A stretch of 38,684 nucleotides of DNA from a virus. The stretch is from positions 1-38,684 of IMG/VR virus record IMGVR_UViG_3300021963_000296. One strand, given 5' to 3'. This document shows positions 1-7,541 of this stretch, in pieces; position 1 is the first letter of the stretch, and every line of letters begins with the position of its first letter. Under the pieces are notes generated by a model that made no database searches, was not told the origin of the DNA, and was given only the letters and a program-made list of their open reading frames with translations. The position numbers were made by a program, and so were the translations under genes.

Positions 1-1
1 C

Positions 2-1849
2 ATCGTAACCCCTGCCACACAACAAGCCGTAGAGACTCGCCATGCTGAGATCATGGAAGCTATCTTTGGTCAGGGTGAATTCTTTGACATTCAAGATGAC
101 ATTCGGGATGTGAACAACAACCCCATCGATGTGGGCATCATCAAAGCCCAGTTGATGGAGGATTTCAAGCGGGACAAGATTCGTAAATCCATTGACCAGA
201 TCGAGTTAATGGCAGAAATCTACGGTACAGGCATTGGCGAGATTGTGGTTAAGACTGAAAAGCAGTTTGTACCCTCTACCCAACCGATTCCTGGGCAAAT
301 GGGTCAAGCAGCCATTGGCGTAGTGGAAAAAGACAGGGTTTCGGTCAAGATTTCACCTGTGAACCCCAAAAACTTCCTTTTTGACCCCAATGGAACCTCA
401 GTTGACGACTGCATGGGGGTCGCAATTGAGAAATACATCTCTATCCACAAGATTGTTGAAGGCATTGAGCGTGGAATCTACCGCAAAGTAGACATTGGCA
501 CTGCTGGTGAAGATACTGACCTGGAGCCAACCCAAGAAGTGAGCCAGTATCAGGACGAAAAGGTGCTTTTGCTGACCTACTATGGTCTGGTTCCCCGTGA
601 ATACTTGGAGAATCTCAGAGAAAGCAAAGAGATTGTTGAGTTGTTCCCTGAGAACTCTACTGCTGAAGAGTACACAGACATGGTTGAGGCCATTGTCGTG
701 ATTGCCAATGATGGGCAGTTGCTCAAAGCAGAGGCAAATCCTTACATGATGAAGGATCGCCCTGTTCTGACCTACCAAGATGACACGATTCCTAATCGTC
801 TTTTGGGTCGTGGAACAGTGGAAAAAGCCTTCAATATGCAAAAGGCTATTGATGCTCAGATTCGCTCCCATTTGGATTCGTTGGCGCTGACTACCAGCCC
901 CATGATTGCAATGGATGCAACCCGTCTGCCCCGTGGTGCTAAGTTTGAAGTCAAGCCTGGGAAGGCCATTCTCACCAATGGCGCCCCTTCAGAGATTCTG
1001 TATCCCTTCAAGTTTGGTCAGACTGATGGCAACAACCTAGCCACTGCCAAGGATTTCGAGCGTATGCTCCTGCAATCCACTGGAACTTTGGATTCTCAGG
1101 GAATGGTCAGTGCTGGCGCTAGAGACATGGGCCAAGGCGGTATGTCGATGGCAGTTGCCACCATCATCAAGAAGTACAAGCGTACTCTGGTGAACTTCCA
1201 AGAAGACTTCCTGATCCCCTTCATTCAGAAGGCAGCTTTCAGGTATATGCAGTTTGACCCAGAGCGTTACCCTTCAGTGGACATGACCTTCATTCCTACT
1301 GCCACTCTGGGCATCATTGCCCGTGAGCATGAGCAACAGATGTTCATTGGCTTGCTCCAGACCCTTGGCCCCAACACTCCTGTGTTGCCACTGATTCTGA
1401 AGGGTGTTTTGGCTAATTCTTCTTTGACCAACCGCTATGAACTGATGGAGCAGTTGGACAAGATGAGCCAGCCAAATCCGCAAGCAGAGCAAATGGCTCA
1501 GATGCAACAGCAGTTGGCTATGCAAGCTGCACAGGCTCAGATTGCTGTGAATGCAACACAAGCTGAACAGAATCGTGCAGAAGCTGAGAAGCTGAAGATA
1601 GAAACTCAGTTAATGCCACAAGAAATGCAAGCCAAGAGCATGGCGGCAATGACCAAGAATCTGCCAAACCAAGACGATGCTGGTTCAAAAGAGTTTGATA
1701 AGCGGGTTAAGATTGCTGAATTGATGCTGAAAGAAGCTGACATTAAGAACAAATCCAAGATTGTTGAGTTGCAAATGGCTGACAAGAAGGGCAAAATGTC
1801 GAGCGTTGAAGATGAGTTTCTCAATCGTCTTTCAAGGGAATTGACCTAA
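2..1849 (+). CDS. Portal protein of phage B, 5' end missing at the window edge
   Basis: The portal is the dodecameric ring at one capsid vertex through which DNA is packaged and ejected. The frame is open from base 2, so the true start lies outside the window; the first internal ATG (position 53) is not a credible start. The long alpha/beta body is followed by a Gln/Ala/Met-rich C-terminal helix (from about base 1470), typical of podovirus portals. It has the same general architecture as the portal at 20502-22520 but little visible sequence similarity, so it comes from a different phage lineage. The stop codon abuts the next gene's ATG at 1850, indicating translational coupling with the fibre gene. 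Portal assignment is by overall resemblance, since portals lack a catalytic motif. Confidence 0.75.
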   Translation: MVTPATQQAVETRHAEIMEAIFGQGEFFDIQDDIRDVNNNPIDVGIIKAQLMEDFKRDKIRKSIDQIELMAEIYGTGIGEIVVKTEKQFVPSTQPIPGQMGQAAIGVVEKDRVSVKISPVNPKNFLFDPNGTSVDDCMGVAIEKYISIHKIVEGIERGIYRKVDIGTAGEDTDLEPTQEVSQYQDEKVLLLTYYGLVPREYLENLRESKEIVELFPENSTAEEYTDMVEAIVVIANDGQLLKAEANPYMMKDRPVLTYQDDTIPNRLLGRGTVEKAFNMQKAIDAQIRSHLDSLALTTSPMIAMDATRLPRGAKFEVKPGKAILTNGAPSEILYPFKFGQTDGNNLATAKDFERMLLQSTGTLDSQGMVSAGARDMGQGGMSMAVATIIKKYKRTLVNFQEDFLIPFIQKAAFRYMQFDPERYPSVDMTFIPTATLGIIAREHEQQMFIGLLQTLGPNTPVLPLILKGVLANSSLTNRYELMEQLDKMSQPNPQAEQMAQMQQQLAMQAAQAQIAVNATQAEQNRAEAEKLKIETQLMPQEMQAKSMAAMTKNLPNQDDAGSKEFDKRVKIAELMLKEADIKNKSKIVELQMADKKGKMSSVEDEFLNRLSRELT

Positions 1850-3223
1850 ATGGACATTGCCGATCTTGAGCGTAAGCTAGGAATTGATGGTATTTCTGCT
1901 GAACAGCAGATGGAAATCATTTCCGCTTTGCAACAGTCTGCCGCTGAGAAGATTGCTAAGGCCAAGAGCGAGTCTATTGGCAAGGGCGCTGAACTTGTCA
2001 TCCAAGGCTTGAAGAAGATCAAGTCAGACATGGAGCAAAAGTTTGCTCAGTTGAATGGCGAGATTCAGAGCAAAGTTGCCTCTATTCAAGATGGTCAGGA
2101 TGGCAAAGATGGCAAAGATGGACGGGATGGCAGACAAGGGCCAGCAGGGTCAACAGGCGCAACAGGGCGAGATGGTGTTCCTGGGCGTGATGGAGTTGAT
2201 GGCGCTAACGGCACTGGTGTTGCCTCTGCTCGCATTGATTTTGATGGTAGTCTTATCATCACTCTTGATGATGGTCGTGAGATTAATGCTGGTGAGGTTG
2301 TTCCTTTTGATGTTGCTGAACGCATCAAAGTTATTACCAATGGTGGCGGTACTTCTCAGTCTGTACTTGATACTCTAACAAGCCTTCAGTCCCAAATTAC
2401 AGCTATGGCTGGATTTGTGAACTATGAAGGCACTTGGAACGCATCAACCAACACGCCCACCCTTGTTTCTAGCGTAGGAACAAAGGGAGACTACTATGTT
2501 GTCTCTGTAACAGGCTCAACCAATCTCAATGGCATTACAACTTGGACTCAAGGTGATTGGGCCATCTTCAATGGAACTGCTTGGGAAAAAGTAGATAACA
2601 CTGACCTTGTAACTTCAGTTGCAGGGCGTACTGGTGCTATTACTCTCACCACTGCTGATATTGGCGGTTTAGGGACAATTGCTACTCAAGCGGCAAGCAG
2701 TGTCTCTATCACTGGTGGATCAATCACAGGTATCACAGATTTAGCAGTTGCTGATGGTGGTACAGGTGCTTCTACTGCTGGTGATGCCAGAACCAATCTA
2801 GGTCTGGTCATAGGAACAGATGTTCTGTCTCCAAGTGGCTCGGCTGCAAACCTGACCTCATTCCCCACCTTCAATCAAAACACCACTGGCACAGCATCTA
2901 ATGTGACGGGTACTGTTGCTGTTTTAAATGGTGGTACAGGTGCAACTACTACCTCTGGAGCCAGGACGAATCTTGGTTTGGTGATTGGGACTGATGTTCT
3001 TGCTCCCACGGGGTCAGCGGCATCTTTGACCTCATTTCCAACATTCAACCAGAATACAACTGGAACTGCGGCATCTACACCTAAACTCTTGACTACAAAC
3101 TTCACAATTGAAGAAAGTGGTGGAAAGTTGATATTCAAGTATGGAGCAACGACAATTGCATCAATGTCTTCAACTGGATTGATTACTTCTTCTGCAAACA
3201 TTGTCTCCAATGGAACACCTTAA
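1850..3223 (+). CDS. Collagen-like tail fibre protein
   Basis: A 457-residue fibre protein. Residues 1-80 are helical and charged, probably a coiled coil or virion anchor. Residues 82-123 are about 14 Gly-X-Y triplets rich in GKD, GRD and GPA, a collagen-like trimeric stalk. Around residues 185-235 lies a Trp/Gly-rich segment (YEGTWNAS, GDWAIFNGTAWEKV) typical of phage fibre knob or carbohydrate-binding modules. The C-terminal part carries two 58-residue tandem repeats and a short beta-rich end. It follows the phage B portal with no gap and precedes the S74 fibre gene by 9 bases, with AAGGAAAA ahead of that next ATG. It probably forms part of the host-recognition apparatus. Receptor specificity cannot be read from the sequence. 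Confidence 0.8.
   Translation: MDIADLERKLGIDGISAEQQMEIISALQQSAAEKIAKAKSESIGKGAELVIQGLKKIKSDMEQKFAQLNGEIQSKVASIQDGQDGKDGKDGRDGRQGPAGSTGATGRDGVPGRDGVDGANGTGVASARIDFDGSLIITLDDGREINAGEVVPFDVAERIKVITNGGGTSQSVLDTLTSLQSQITAMAGFVNYEGTWNASTNTPTLVSSVGTKGDYYVVSVTGSTNLNGITTWTQGDWAIFNGTAWEKVDNTDLVTSVAGRTGAITLTTADIGGLGTIATQAASSVSITGGSITGITDLAVADGGTGASTAGDARTNLGLVIGTDVLSPSGSAANLTSFPTFNQNTTGTASNVTGTVAVLNGGTGATTTSGARTNLGLVIGTDVLAPTGSAASLTSFPTFNQNTTGTAASTPKLLTTNFTIEESGGKLIFKYGATTIASMSSTGLITSSANIVSNGTP
2756..3076 (+). repeat. Two tandem 58-residue repeats within the fibre gene
   Basis: Unit 1 starts at 2756 and unit 2 at 2930 (period 174 bp); unit 2 breaks off near 3076. The proteins share motifs such as RTNLGLVIGTDVL and LTSFPTFNQNTTGTA almost residue for residue, while third codon positions differ throughout. 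This suggests an old duplication kept under protein-level selection. Confidence 0.85.
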
Positions 3224-3232
3224 AGGAAAATT

Positions 3233-4759
3233 ATGGCAACCTCAACACTAGGTTCTGGAACACTTGTTCTTGCTGGAACCACATCAGGAACTACGACACT
3301 GCAAGCAACTGCGGTGGCTGGTACTACCACTTTGACGCTTCCTGCGGCTACTGACACTTTGGTTGGTAAAGCAACGACTGATACGCTAACCAATAAGACG
3401 CTGACAGGTGCGGCAATGAATGGTACTTTGGGGGTAACTACTCCAAGTACAGTAGCGGCAACATCTATTTCTGCATCTACAACTTTGGGTGTTACTGGCG
3501 TATCTACCCTAACTGGTGGTGCAGTAATTGAAGGCCTCACAGTAGGCCGTGGCGCAGGTGCTGTATCCACCAACACTGCGGTGGGTGCTAGTACTTTGGC
3601 GGCTGTGACAAGCGGCGGTTCTCTTGTTGCTGTCGGTTCTAACGCTGGTAAAGCCTTGACGACTGGTTCTGATAGCGTTGCTGTTGGCGCTAATGCTTTG
3701 CAGTTTGCCACGACTGGGACTGCTAACGTAGGCGTTGGTCAGGCCTCTTTGTATCAAACAACCACAGGCAACTACAACTCCGCACTTGGTACTGGCGCAC
3801 TTCAGAACAACACCACAGCATCTAACAACACTGCTGTTGGCTATCAGGCTGGATATAGTGGAACAACTGGCGGGGCAACTGCTGGTCAAAATGTGTTTAT
3901 TGGTTATCAAGCTGGATACAACACAAACCATAGTCGCCACACAATTGTTGGTTGGGGCGCAGGTAATGGTGTAACAACTGGCGATCGTATTACTGCTTTT
4001 GGACACACGGCTGGAAGTCTCTGCACAGGAAGTTTTAACACATTTATTGGCGGCTCGGCTGGTCGAGACCAAACATCTGGAACAGGCAACAGCTATCTTG
4101 GAGAATCTGCTGGTTACTTGATGACCACTGGTAGCGCAAATACCATCCTTGGCGGCTACTCAGGCAACCAAGGTGGCCTAGACATTCGCACATCAAGCAA
4201 CTACATCGTGCTGTCTGATGGGGATGGGAATCCACGGGGATATTTTGGTGGCCCGGGTAGCATTGGTAACGGTTGTTTTATAAAAACAGGCGATTCCTCC
4301 ACCTCACGCATTCTTCCCGCCACAGATAATGTTGGTTATATTGGTGAAAATTCTTATCGCTGGCAAGCAATTTACGCTGTTAACGGAACAATTCAAACTT
4401 CCGATGGTCGTGAAAAGAACACAATTGCGGACAGCAATCTTGGATTGGATTTTGTTGCTTCGTTACGCCCAGTTTCATACAAATGGAATGTTGGTGAAAA
4501 TGTGGTTACTTATGATGAAGAAAACAACCCAATTGTTACGTCCCGTGCAGGTGTCCGTTCGCACTATGGTTTTATTGCTCAAGAAGTTAAGGCAGTAATT
4601 CCTGAAGGCGTTGACTTTGGTGGTTTTGTGCAAGAACCTAATGACGGAAGGATGTCTTTACGCTACCACGAATTTATCGGGCCTCTTGTCAAAGCAATCC
4701 AAGAACTCAAAGCAGAGGTTGACAGCCTCAAAGCCCAAATCAACGGAGCATCAGCATGA
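3233..4759 (+). CDS. Tail fibre with YadA-like head repeats and S74 intramolecular chaperone (copy 1)
   Basis: A 508-residue trimeric fibre. Residues 1-95 are Thr/Ala-rich with heptad-like TLTNKTLTG motifs. Residues about 100-330 contain repeated NTAVG, AVGxxAG and FIGxxAG motifs, resembling the beta-roll of YadA-type adhesins. The C-terminus (about 388-508) is a Peptidase S74 / endosialidase chaperone domain: TSDGREKNT with the expected autocleavage serine at S390, then LRPVSYKW, HYGFIAQEV and a final coiled coil. In this family the chaperone drives trimerisation and then cuts itself off. The gene looks mosaic: its N-terminal part follows the phage B portal and collagen fibre, while everything after the 754-bp repeat leads into the phage A lysis region. 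ATG 3233 is preceded by AAGGAAAA. Confidence 0.9.
   Translation: MATSTLGSGTLVLAGTTSGTTTLQATAVAGTTTLTLPAATDTLVGKATTDTLTNKTLTGAAMNGTLGVTTPSTVAATSISASTTLGVTGVSTLTGGAVIEGLTVGRGAGAVSTNTAVGASTLAAVTSGGSLVAVGSNAGKALTTGSDSVAVGANALQFATTGTANVGVGQASLYQTTTGNYNSALGTGALQNNTTASNNTAVGYQAGYSGTTGGATAGQNVFIGYQAGYNTNHSRHTIVGWGAGNGVTTGDRITAFGHTAGSLCTGSFNTFIGGSAGRDQTSGTGNSYLGESAGYLMTTGSANTILGGYSGNQGGLDIRTSSNYIVLSDGDGNPRGYFGGPGSIGNGCFIKTGDSSTSRILPATDNVGYIGENSYRWQAIYAVNGTIQTSDGREKNTIADSNLGLDFVASLRPVSYKWNVGENVVTYDEENNPIVTSRAGVRSHYGFIAQEVKAVIPEGVDFGGFVQEPNDGRMSLRYHEFIGPLVKAIQELKAEVDSLKAQINGASA
3534..4287 (+). repeat. Long direct repeat, copy 1 (fibre beta-roll region)
   Basis: This 754-bp segment matches 35578-36331 at a constant offset of 32,044 bp. 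By eye there are three mismatches (3541 A/C, 4180 A/C, 4193 T/G). Bases 3542-4179 are identical over 638 bp. Upstream the genes are unrelated in sequence. Downstream, to about 4755, they encode very similar proteins with many synonymous differences. The sharp identity block inside diverged genes points to recent recombination or an assembly bridge. Confidence 0.95.
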
Positions 4760-4968
4760 ACGACTTAACACCCGAAGAACAAATCGCCCAGCACTACAGT
4801 GCCGCAATGGACTCAGTTAACCTCATCAATGCTGGCAAGCCCGAAGACATGGAAGATGCTGATTGGGCAGACTGCCTGTCACGCAACAAAGAGCATTTGA
4901 AGATCATGCTGGCAAAAGACTTTTGGACAACTGAGAATCTTGAACCACTACGGGCTGCATCCACATGA
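4756..4968 (+). CDS. Conserved small protein downstream of the fibre (phage A copy)
   Basis: A 70-residue acidic protein of unknown function, with EEQIAQHYSAAMDSV near the N-terminus and a NKEHLKIMLAKD segment. It overlaps the fibre stop by four bases (ATGA). A close homologue lies in the phage B flank (37364-37582), also just downstream of an S74 fibre gene; the two share stretches of identical nucleotides around NKEHLKIMLAKD. The constant association with the fibre suggests a fibre-linked role, such as assembly or a small virion component, but that is inference. No membrane segment or metal site is visible. Confidence 0.8.
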   Translation: MNDLTPEEQIAQHYSAAMDSVNLINAGKPEDMEDADWADCLSRNKEHLKIMLAKDFWTTENLEPLRAAST

Positions 4969-5111
4969 TTAAACTAGACTTGTCATTAGAAGAAGTAAAC
5001 AACATTCTTCATGTATTGGGCGAACTTCCCACCCGCATGAATGCCTATCCTCTATTGATGAAAATCAAAGAGCAAGCGGAGGCTCAGTTACCGAAAGAGC
5101 AAAGTGAGTGA
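4965..5111 (+). CDS. Small hypothetical protein, 48 aa
   Basis: Begins MIKLDLSLEEVNNILHVLGE and overlaps the preceding stop by ATGA. The sequence is predicted helical throughout, with a hydrophobic face (VNNILHVLGELP and NAYPLLMKIKEQAEAQL). Short phage proteins of this type, a single helical hairpin, are common beside lysis genes, but no function is assigned. Support is from the tight coupling on both sides: it overlaps the next gene's GTG by eight bases. Confidence 0.65.
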   Translation: MIKLDLSLEEVNNILHVLGELPTRMNAYPLLMKIKEQAEAQLPKEQSE

Positions 5112-5301
5112 AGATGTTGACAAGCGATTAGCAGTGCATGAGGCGATTTGCGCTGAACGCTACATCAAGATAGTCGATCAACTATCTGATGGGTCTAAGC
5201 GCATGAGCAAGATTGAATACTTGCTTTACGCTGTGATTCTAGCTGTGTTGCTTGGCCCCGGCGTAGCGGCTGATTTCGTGAAGAAACTATTGGGGCTTTG
5301 A
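5104..5301 (+). CDS. Small membrane protein, candidate holin-like
   Basis: A 65-residue protein starting at GTG 5104, which overlaps the upstream gene by eight bases. Residues 1-37 are soluble and charged (VDKRLAVHEAICAERYIKI). Residues about 39-60 form one hydrophobic segment (YLLYAVILAVLLGPGVAADF), followed by a short lysine-containing tail. One transmembrane helix with a short basic C-terminus, upstream of spanins and endolysin, fits a small holin or lysis regulator. The motif is not diagnostic and several neighbours are also membrane proteins, so the holin label is only a possibility. Confidence 0.65.
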   Translation: MSEDVDKRLAVHEAICAERYIKIVDQLSDGSKRMSKIEYLLYAVILAVLLGPGVAADFVKKLLGL

Positions 5302-5326
5302 CATTGACCCTCTCACTCTTTTGGCG

Positions 5327-6004
5327 ATGGCAAACGGATGCGTTGCAGCTATCCGAAAGGGATGTGAACTCTACAAAGATGTTAAGGGCACAATATCTGC
5401 GGCACAAAAGACTGCCAAAGAGGTTACAGCCATTGCAGAGGAAGTCGGTGGGTTCTTTGGTTTCTTCAAGAAGAAGAAAAAACCTACTGATAAACCCGTT
5501 GCTGCACCAAAACCAAAGAAAGCCGAACCCGAAGTTTGGGACGAAGGCAAAGTCATTGCTGATTTGGCGGCTAATCTCGGACAGTTCTTCAAGATTCAAC
5601 AACAGTTGGCAGACCACATCCGAGAAGAAGAAGAAAAATCTAAAAATGTTTATGACCCAAATCAAAACATCATGGAATCTGCTCTCAACCGAGAATTGGC
5701 AAAAACTCAGTTTGAGAAGCTATCCAAGGAAATCAGAGAGATCATGGTGTATCAGTCCCCCAAAGAGTTAGGGAACTTGTACACCCGTGTAAATCAGATG
5801 AGGGTGCAGATCATTGAAGAACAAGAGCAAGCGCGGTTAGCACAAGAGAAAAGGATTCGTGAAGCAGAATGGAAGCGGCGAAAGATGATTTCGGCAATTC
5901 AAGACAAAGCGATCTACGGGGTGGCTTGTCTAGTATTTCTGCTGTATCTCGTTTTGTTTTTCACTTTACTCGTTATGGACAGAAAAGTCAGATGGGGTTT
6001 CTAG
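5327..6004 (+). CDS. Lysine-rich, coiled-coil membrane protein
   Basis: A 225-residue protein with a helical N-terminus, a striking basic linker at residues 48-66 (FFKKKKKPTDKP followed by Pro/Lys-rich sequence), a long charged helical region (70-190, with IIEEQEQARLAQEKRIREAEWKRR), and one transmembrane helix at 196-216. ATG 5327 is used; an in-frame TTG at 5321 is the alternative and neither has a strong ribosome site. The coiled coil preceding a C-terminal membrane anchor suggests a cytoplasmic protein tethered to the inner membrane. Its place between fibre and spanin genes suggests lysis or virion-exit function, but it is not a recognised family. Confidence 0.75.
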   Translation: MANGCVAAIRKGCELYKDVKGTISAAQKTAKEVTAIAEEVGGFFGFFKKKKKPTDKPVAAPKPKKAEPEVWDEGKVIADLAANLGQFFKIQQQLADHIREEEEKSKNVYDPNQNIMESALNRELAKTQFEKLSKEIREIMVYQSPKELGNLYTRVNQMRVQIIEEQEQARLAQEKRIREAEWKRRKMISAIQDKAIYGVACLVFLLYLVLFFTLLVMDRKVRWGF

Positions 6005-6186
6005 TCGCTCTAATTGCAATGGTGATTGTGTTCGCCTTGATGCTTCCTTTGATTGGGAGCATTTATTACGACACGCTCGCCACACAGAAAGAAAGCAAGA
6101 TGCAGATCGAGAGGATGGAGCGACTCCGACAGCAGTTAGAGCAAGACCGTAAAGATTTGGACAGAATGAAAAATGAGTCAAAATAA
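5992..6186 (+). CDS. Small single-pass membrane protein with C-terminal coiled coil
   Basis: A 64-residue protein starting MGFLVALIAMVIVFALMLPL, one N-terminal membrane segment, then a charged helix rich in Glu, Arg, Lys and Gln (IERMERLRQQLEQDRKDLDR). It overlaps the end of the previous gene by 13 bases. The topology (N-terminal anchor, periplasmic or cytoplasmic coiled coil) resembles a miniature inner-membrane spanin, yet a convincing Rz/Rz1 pair already exists at 7534-8025. It could also be a holin partner. Function unassigned. Confidence 0.7.
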   Translation: MGFLVALIAMVIVFALMLPLIGSIYYDTLATQKESKMQIERMERLRQQLEQDRKDLDRMKNESK

Positions 6187-6256
6187 ATTCTTGTGGTGCG
6201 TAATTGTCATATCCATTGCGGTGGTTCTTCTTATGAGTGGGTGCGAAGTTGTTTAA
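6173..6256 (+). CDS. Tiny putative lipoprotein, 27 aa
   Basis: Reads MSQNKFLWCVIVISIAVVLL then MSGCEVV and stop. A hydrophobic signal segment ends in a lipobox-like MSGC, leaving a three-residue mature tail after the cysteine. It overlaps the preceding gene by 14 bases. The following 70 bp hold a hairpin and then the HNH gene, so this may be the remaining front end of a longer lipoprotein cut off by the insertion. Equally it may be complete. Confidence 0.5.
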   Translation: MSQNKFLWCVIVISIAVVLLMSGCEVV

Positions 6257-6267
6257 GTTAAAATGCA

Positions 6268-6299
6268 AAATGCCAAACGGCGGGAACCGAATGGCATTT
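6268..6299 (+). promoter_or_regulatory. Hairpin between lipoprotein and HNH genes
   Basis: Arms AAATGCCA (6268-6275) and TGGCATTT (6292-6299) are perfectly complementary. Inside them lies a symmetric AA/AA bulge and a second CGG/CCG stem with loop CGGGAA. It sits 15 bases before the AAGGAG of the HNH gene. Weak terminator, mRNA processing site or translation control are all possible. Confidence 0.5.
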
Positions 6300-6326
6300 C
6301 TAACCAACACGATGAAGGAGCATCAA

Positions 6327-6830
6327 ATGGCTGAGAAAATTTTATCACGAGATAGATTGTGCGAACTGCTAGAAGTTGACACAGAAAATGGCATTTTCAC
6401 TTGGCGGCACACAATGGGTGGTCGGGCCAAGAAAGGTCAGCAAGCTGGCGCGTTAGGTGCTAATGGTTATGTCTCCATAGGCATTGACCAAAAAGATTTT
6501 TTGGCACATCGTTTAATGTGGCTTTATGTATATGGCGCAATCCCTTTGCTTCAAATAGACCACATTGACAGAAACAGAACCAACAATAAACCTATTAATT
6601 TACGCCTTGCCACACAAAAGCAAAATAGCGAAAACATCTATCGTGTAAAAACAAACACATCCGGTTATCGCGGTGTTCGGTGTGAAAGCAGACTTTCCTC
6701 AAAACCGTGGTCAGCAACAATTACGCATAACTATAAACAAAAACATCTTGGTTATTATGCAACTGTTGAAGAAGCGGTAGTAGCAAGAAAAGCTGCCGAA
6801 GATTTATATTTCACACACCATATGCCATGA
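6327..6830 (+). CDS. HNH endonuclease with AP2 DNA-binding domain
   Basis: A 167-residue free-standing homing-endonuclease-like protein. The HNH core is visible as AHRLMW (H61) and IDHIDRNRTNNKPINLR (77-93), followed by an AP2-type domain from TSGYRGVR (111-118) to about residue 165 with the typical HLGYYATVEEAVVARKAAE helix. Such proteins make a single-strand or double-strand cut at a specific site and can spread their own gene. The start is ATG 6327, preceded by AAGGAG six bases upstream, rather than the GTG at 6237. Its codon choice is AT-richer than the neighbours. It is inserted in a run of small lysis-region genes, and its stop overlaps the next lipoprotein gene. A second, distinct HNH-AP2 gene is at 36865. 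Confidence 0.9.
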   Translation: MAEKILSRDRLCELLEVDTENGIFTWRHTMGGRAKKGQQAGALGANGYVSIGIDQKDFLAHRLMWLYVYGAIPLLQIDHIDRNRTNNKPINLRLATQKQNSENIYRVKTNTSGYRGVRCESRLSSKPWSATITHNYKQKHLGYYATVEEAVVARKAAEDLYFTHHMP

Positions 6831-7066
6831 TTAAAAAACTAAGTTTTACATTGTTGGCAATAAGTGCATTAACGGCTTGCTTTGAAGACAGGTACCGCTA
6901 TGTTTGTCAGAACCCCGACAAGTTCGATCTACCGGAATGTCAAAAGCCCCGCTGTCTGTTTACCCAAACTTGCCCCGAGTATCTAGTCGCACCCATCTTG
7001 ACAAACAAGATTGAACCGCCAAAAGCTGAAGAAAAGAAAGCAGAGGTTCCAAATGCAACCAATTGA
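6827..7066 (+). CDS. Putative lipoprotein, Cys-rich
   Basis: A 79-residue protein with signal peptide MIKKLSFTLLAISALTAC; the lipobox is LTAC (C18). The mature part has five further cysteines (VCQN, LPECQKPRC, FTQTCPEY) and a Lys/Glu/Pro-rich tail. It should be lipid-anchored in the outer membrane with intra-chain disulphides. It starts by ATGA overlap with the HNH stop and precedes another membrane protein. It could be an exclusion or lysis-related lipoprotein; no family is recognised. A separate o-spanin is better supported at 7733. Confidence 0.75.
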   Translation: MIKKLSFTLLAISALTACFEDRYRYVCQNPDKFDLPECQKPRCLFTQTCPEYLVAPILTNKIEPPKAEEKKAEVPNATN

Positions 7067-7541
7067 GAGCAATTACTCAATGAACGACAAAATCCAATTG
7101 GTCGAGACTTATGTTTGGGCTAGTGTCGTTTTGATTGTGACCATCATTCTTGCGGGTATCGTAATTGCAATGCTCTATTCAGTGACATTCATCACTCAAC
7201 CAATCAAAAGCCTTGCGCCGATTGACCAAGCCTATTTGAAGATGATGAATGACATAGTATTACTTATTGTTGGCGGCATAGGTGGAGTGATGAGCAGAAA
7301 AGGTGTTCAAGCGATTGCAGACAGAGTGTCTACACCTACACCTCCCCCAACAGTTTCAACGCCTTCTAGCCCACCTATAACGCCTCCTACTCCATCAAAT
7401 GCTTTGCCGGTGTGGGTCAATCCTCCTTTGGATGAAAGCTGGACTCCCCCACCTCCCCCCACTACCCCGCCCCAACATCTAGAGGCTGATTCTGTGCGTG
7501 AAGAAATCGCTGCTGCTCGGCATGAGGTGAAGAATGGTTAA
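7053..7541 (+). CDS. Two-TM membrane protein with Pro-rich tail, holin candidate
   Basis: A 162-residue protein from ATG 7053 (AGAGG lies seven bases upstream; ATG 7080 is the alternative). Hydrophobic segments lie near residues 20-45 (VWASVVLIVTIILAGIVIAM) and 68-84 (DIVLLIVGGIGGVMSRKG). The C-terminal half is dominated by Pro/Thr/Ser runs and ends in a charged helix. Two membrane segments directly upstream of the spanin and endolysin genes make this the best positioned holin candidate in phage A. The proline-rich cytoplasmic or periplasmic tail is unusual for a holin. It overlaps the i-spanin gene by eight bases. Confidence 0.75.
   Translation: MQPIESNYSMNDKIQLVETYVWASVVLIVTIILAGIVIAMLYSVTFITQPIKSLAPIDQAYLKMMNDIVLLIVGGIGGVMSRKGVQAIADRVSTPTPPPTVSTPSSPPITPPTPSNALPVWVNPPLDESWTPPPPPTTPPQHLEADSVREEIAAARHEVKNG

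Noticed and set aside
2092-2220. Short tandem DNA repeat or CRISPR-like array
   Set aside because: The regular GATGGC-like pattern is explained by Gly-X-Y collagen codons; there are no spacers or constant repeats.
2055-2378. Plus-strand frame inside the collagen-like gene
   Set aside because: Met/Leu/Val-rich shadow of Gly-Asp codons, fully inside a well-supported gene, with no ribosome site.
3509-4072. Minus-strand frame of 187 codons in the fibre repeat
   Set aside because: It is the antisense shadow of the NTAVG-type repeats; it is Ser/Cys/Thr-rich without protein-like pattern, and recurs in the second copy for the same reason.
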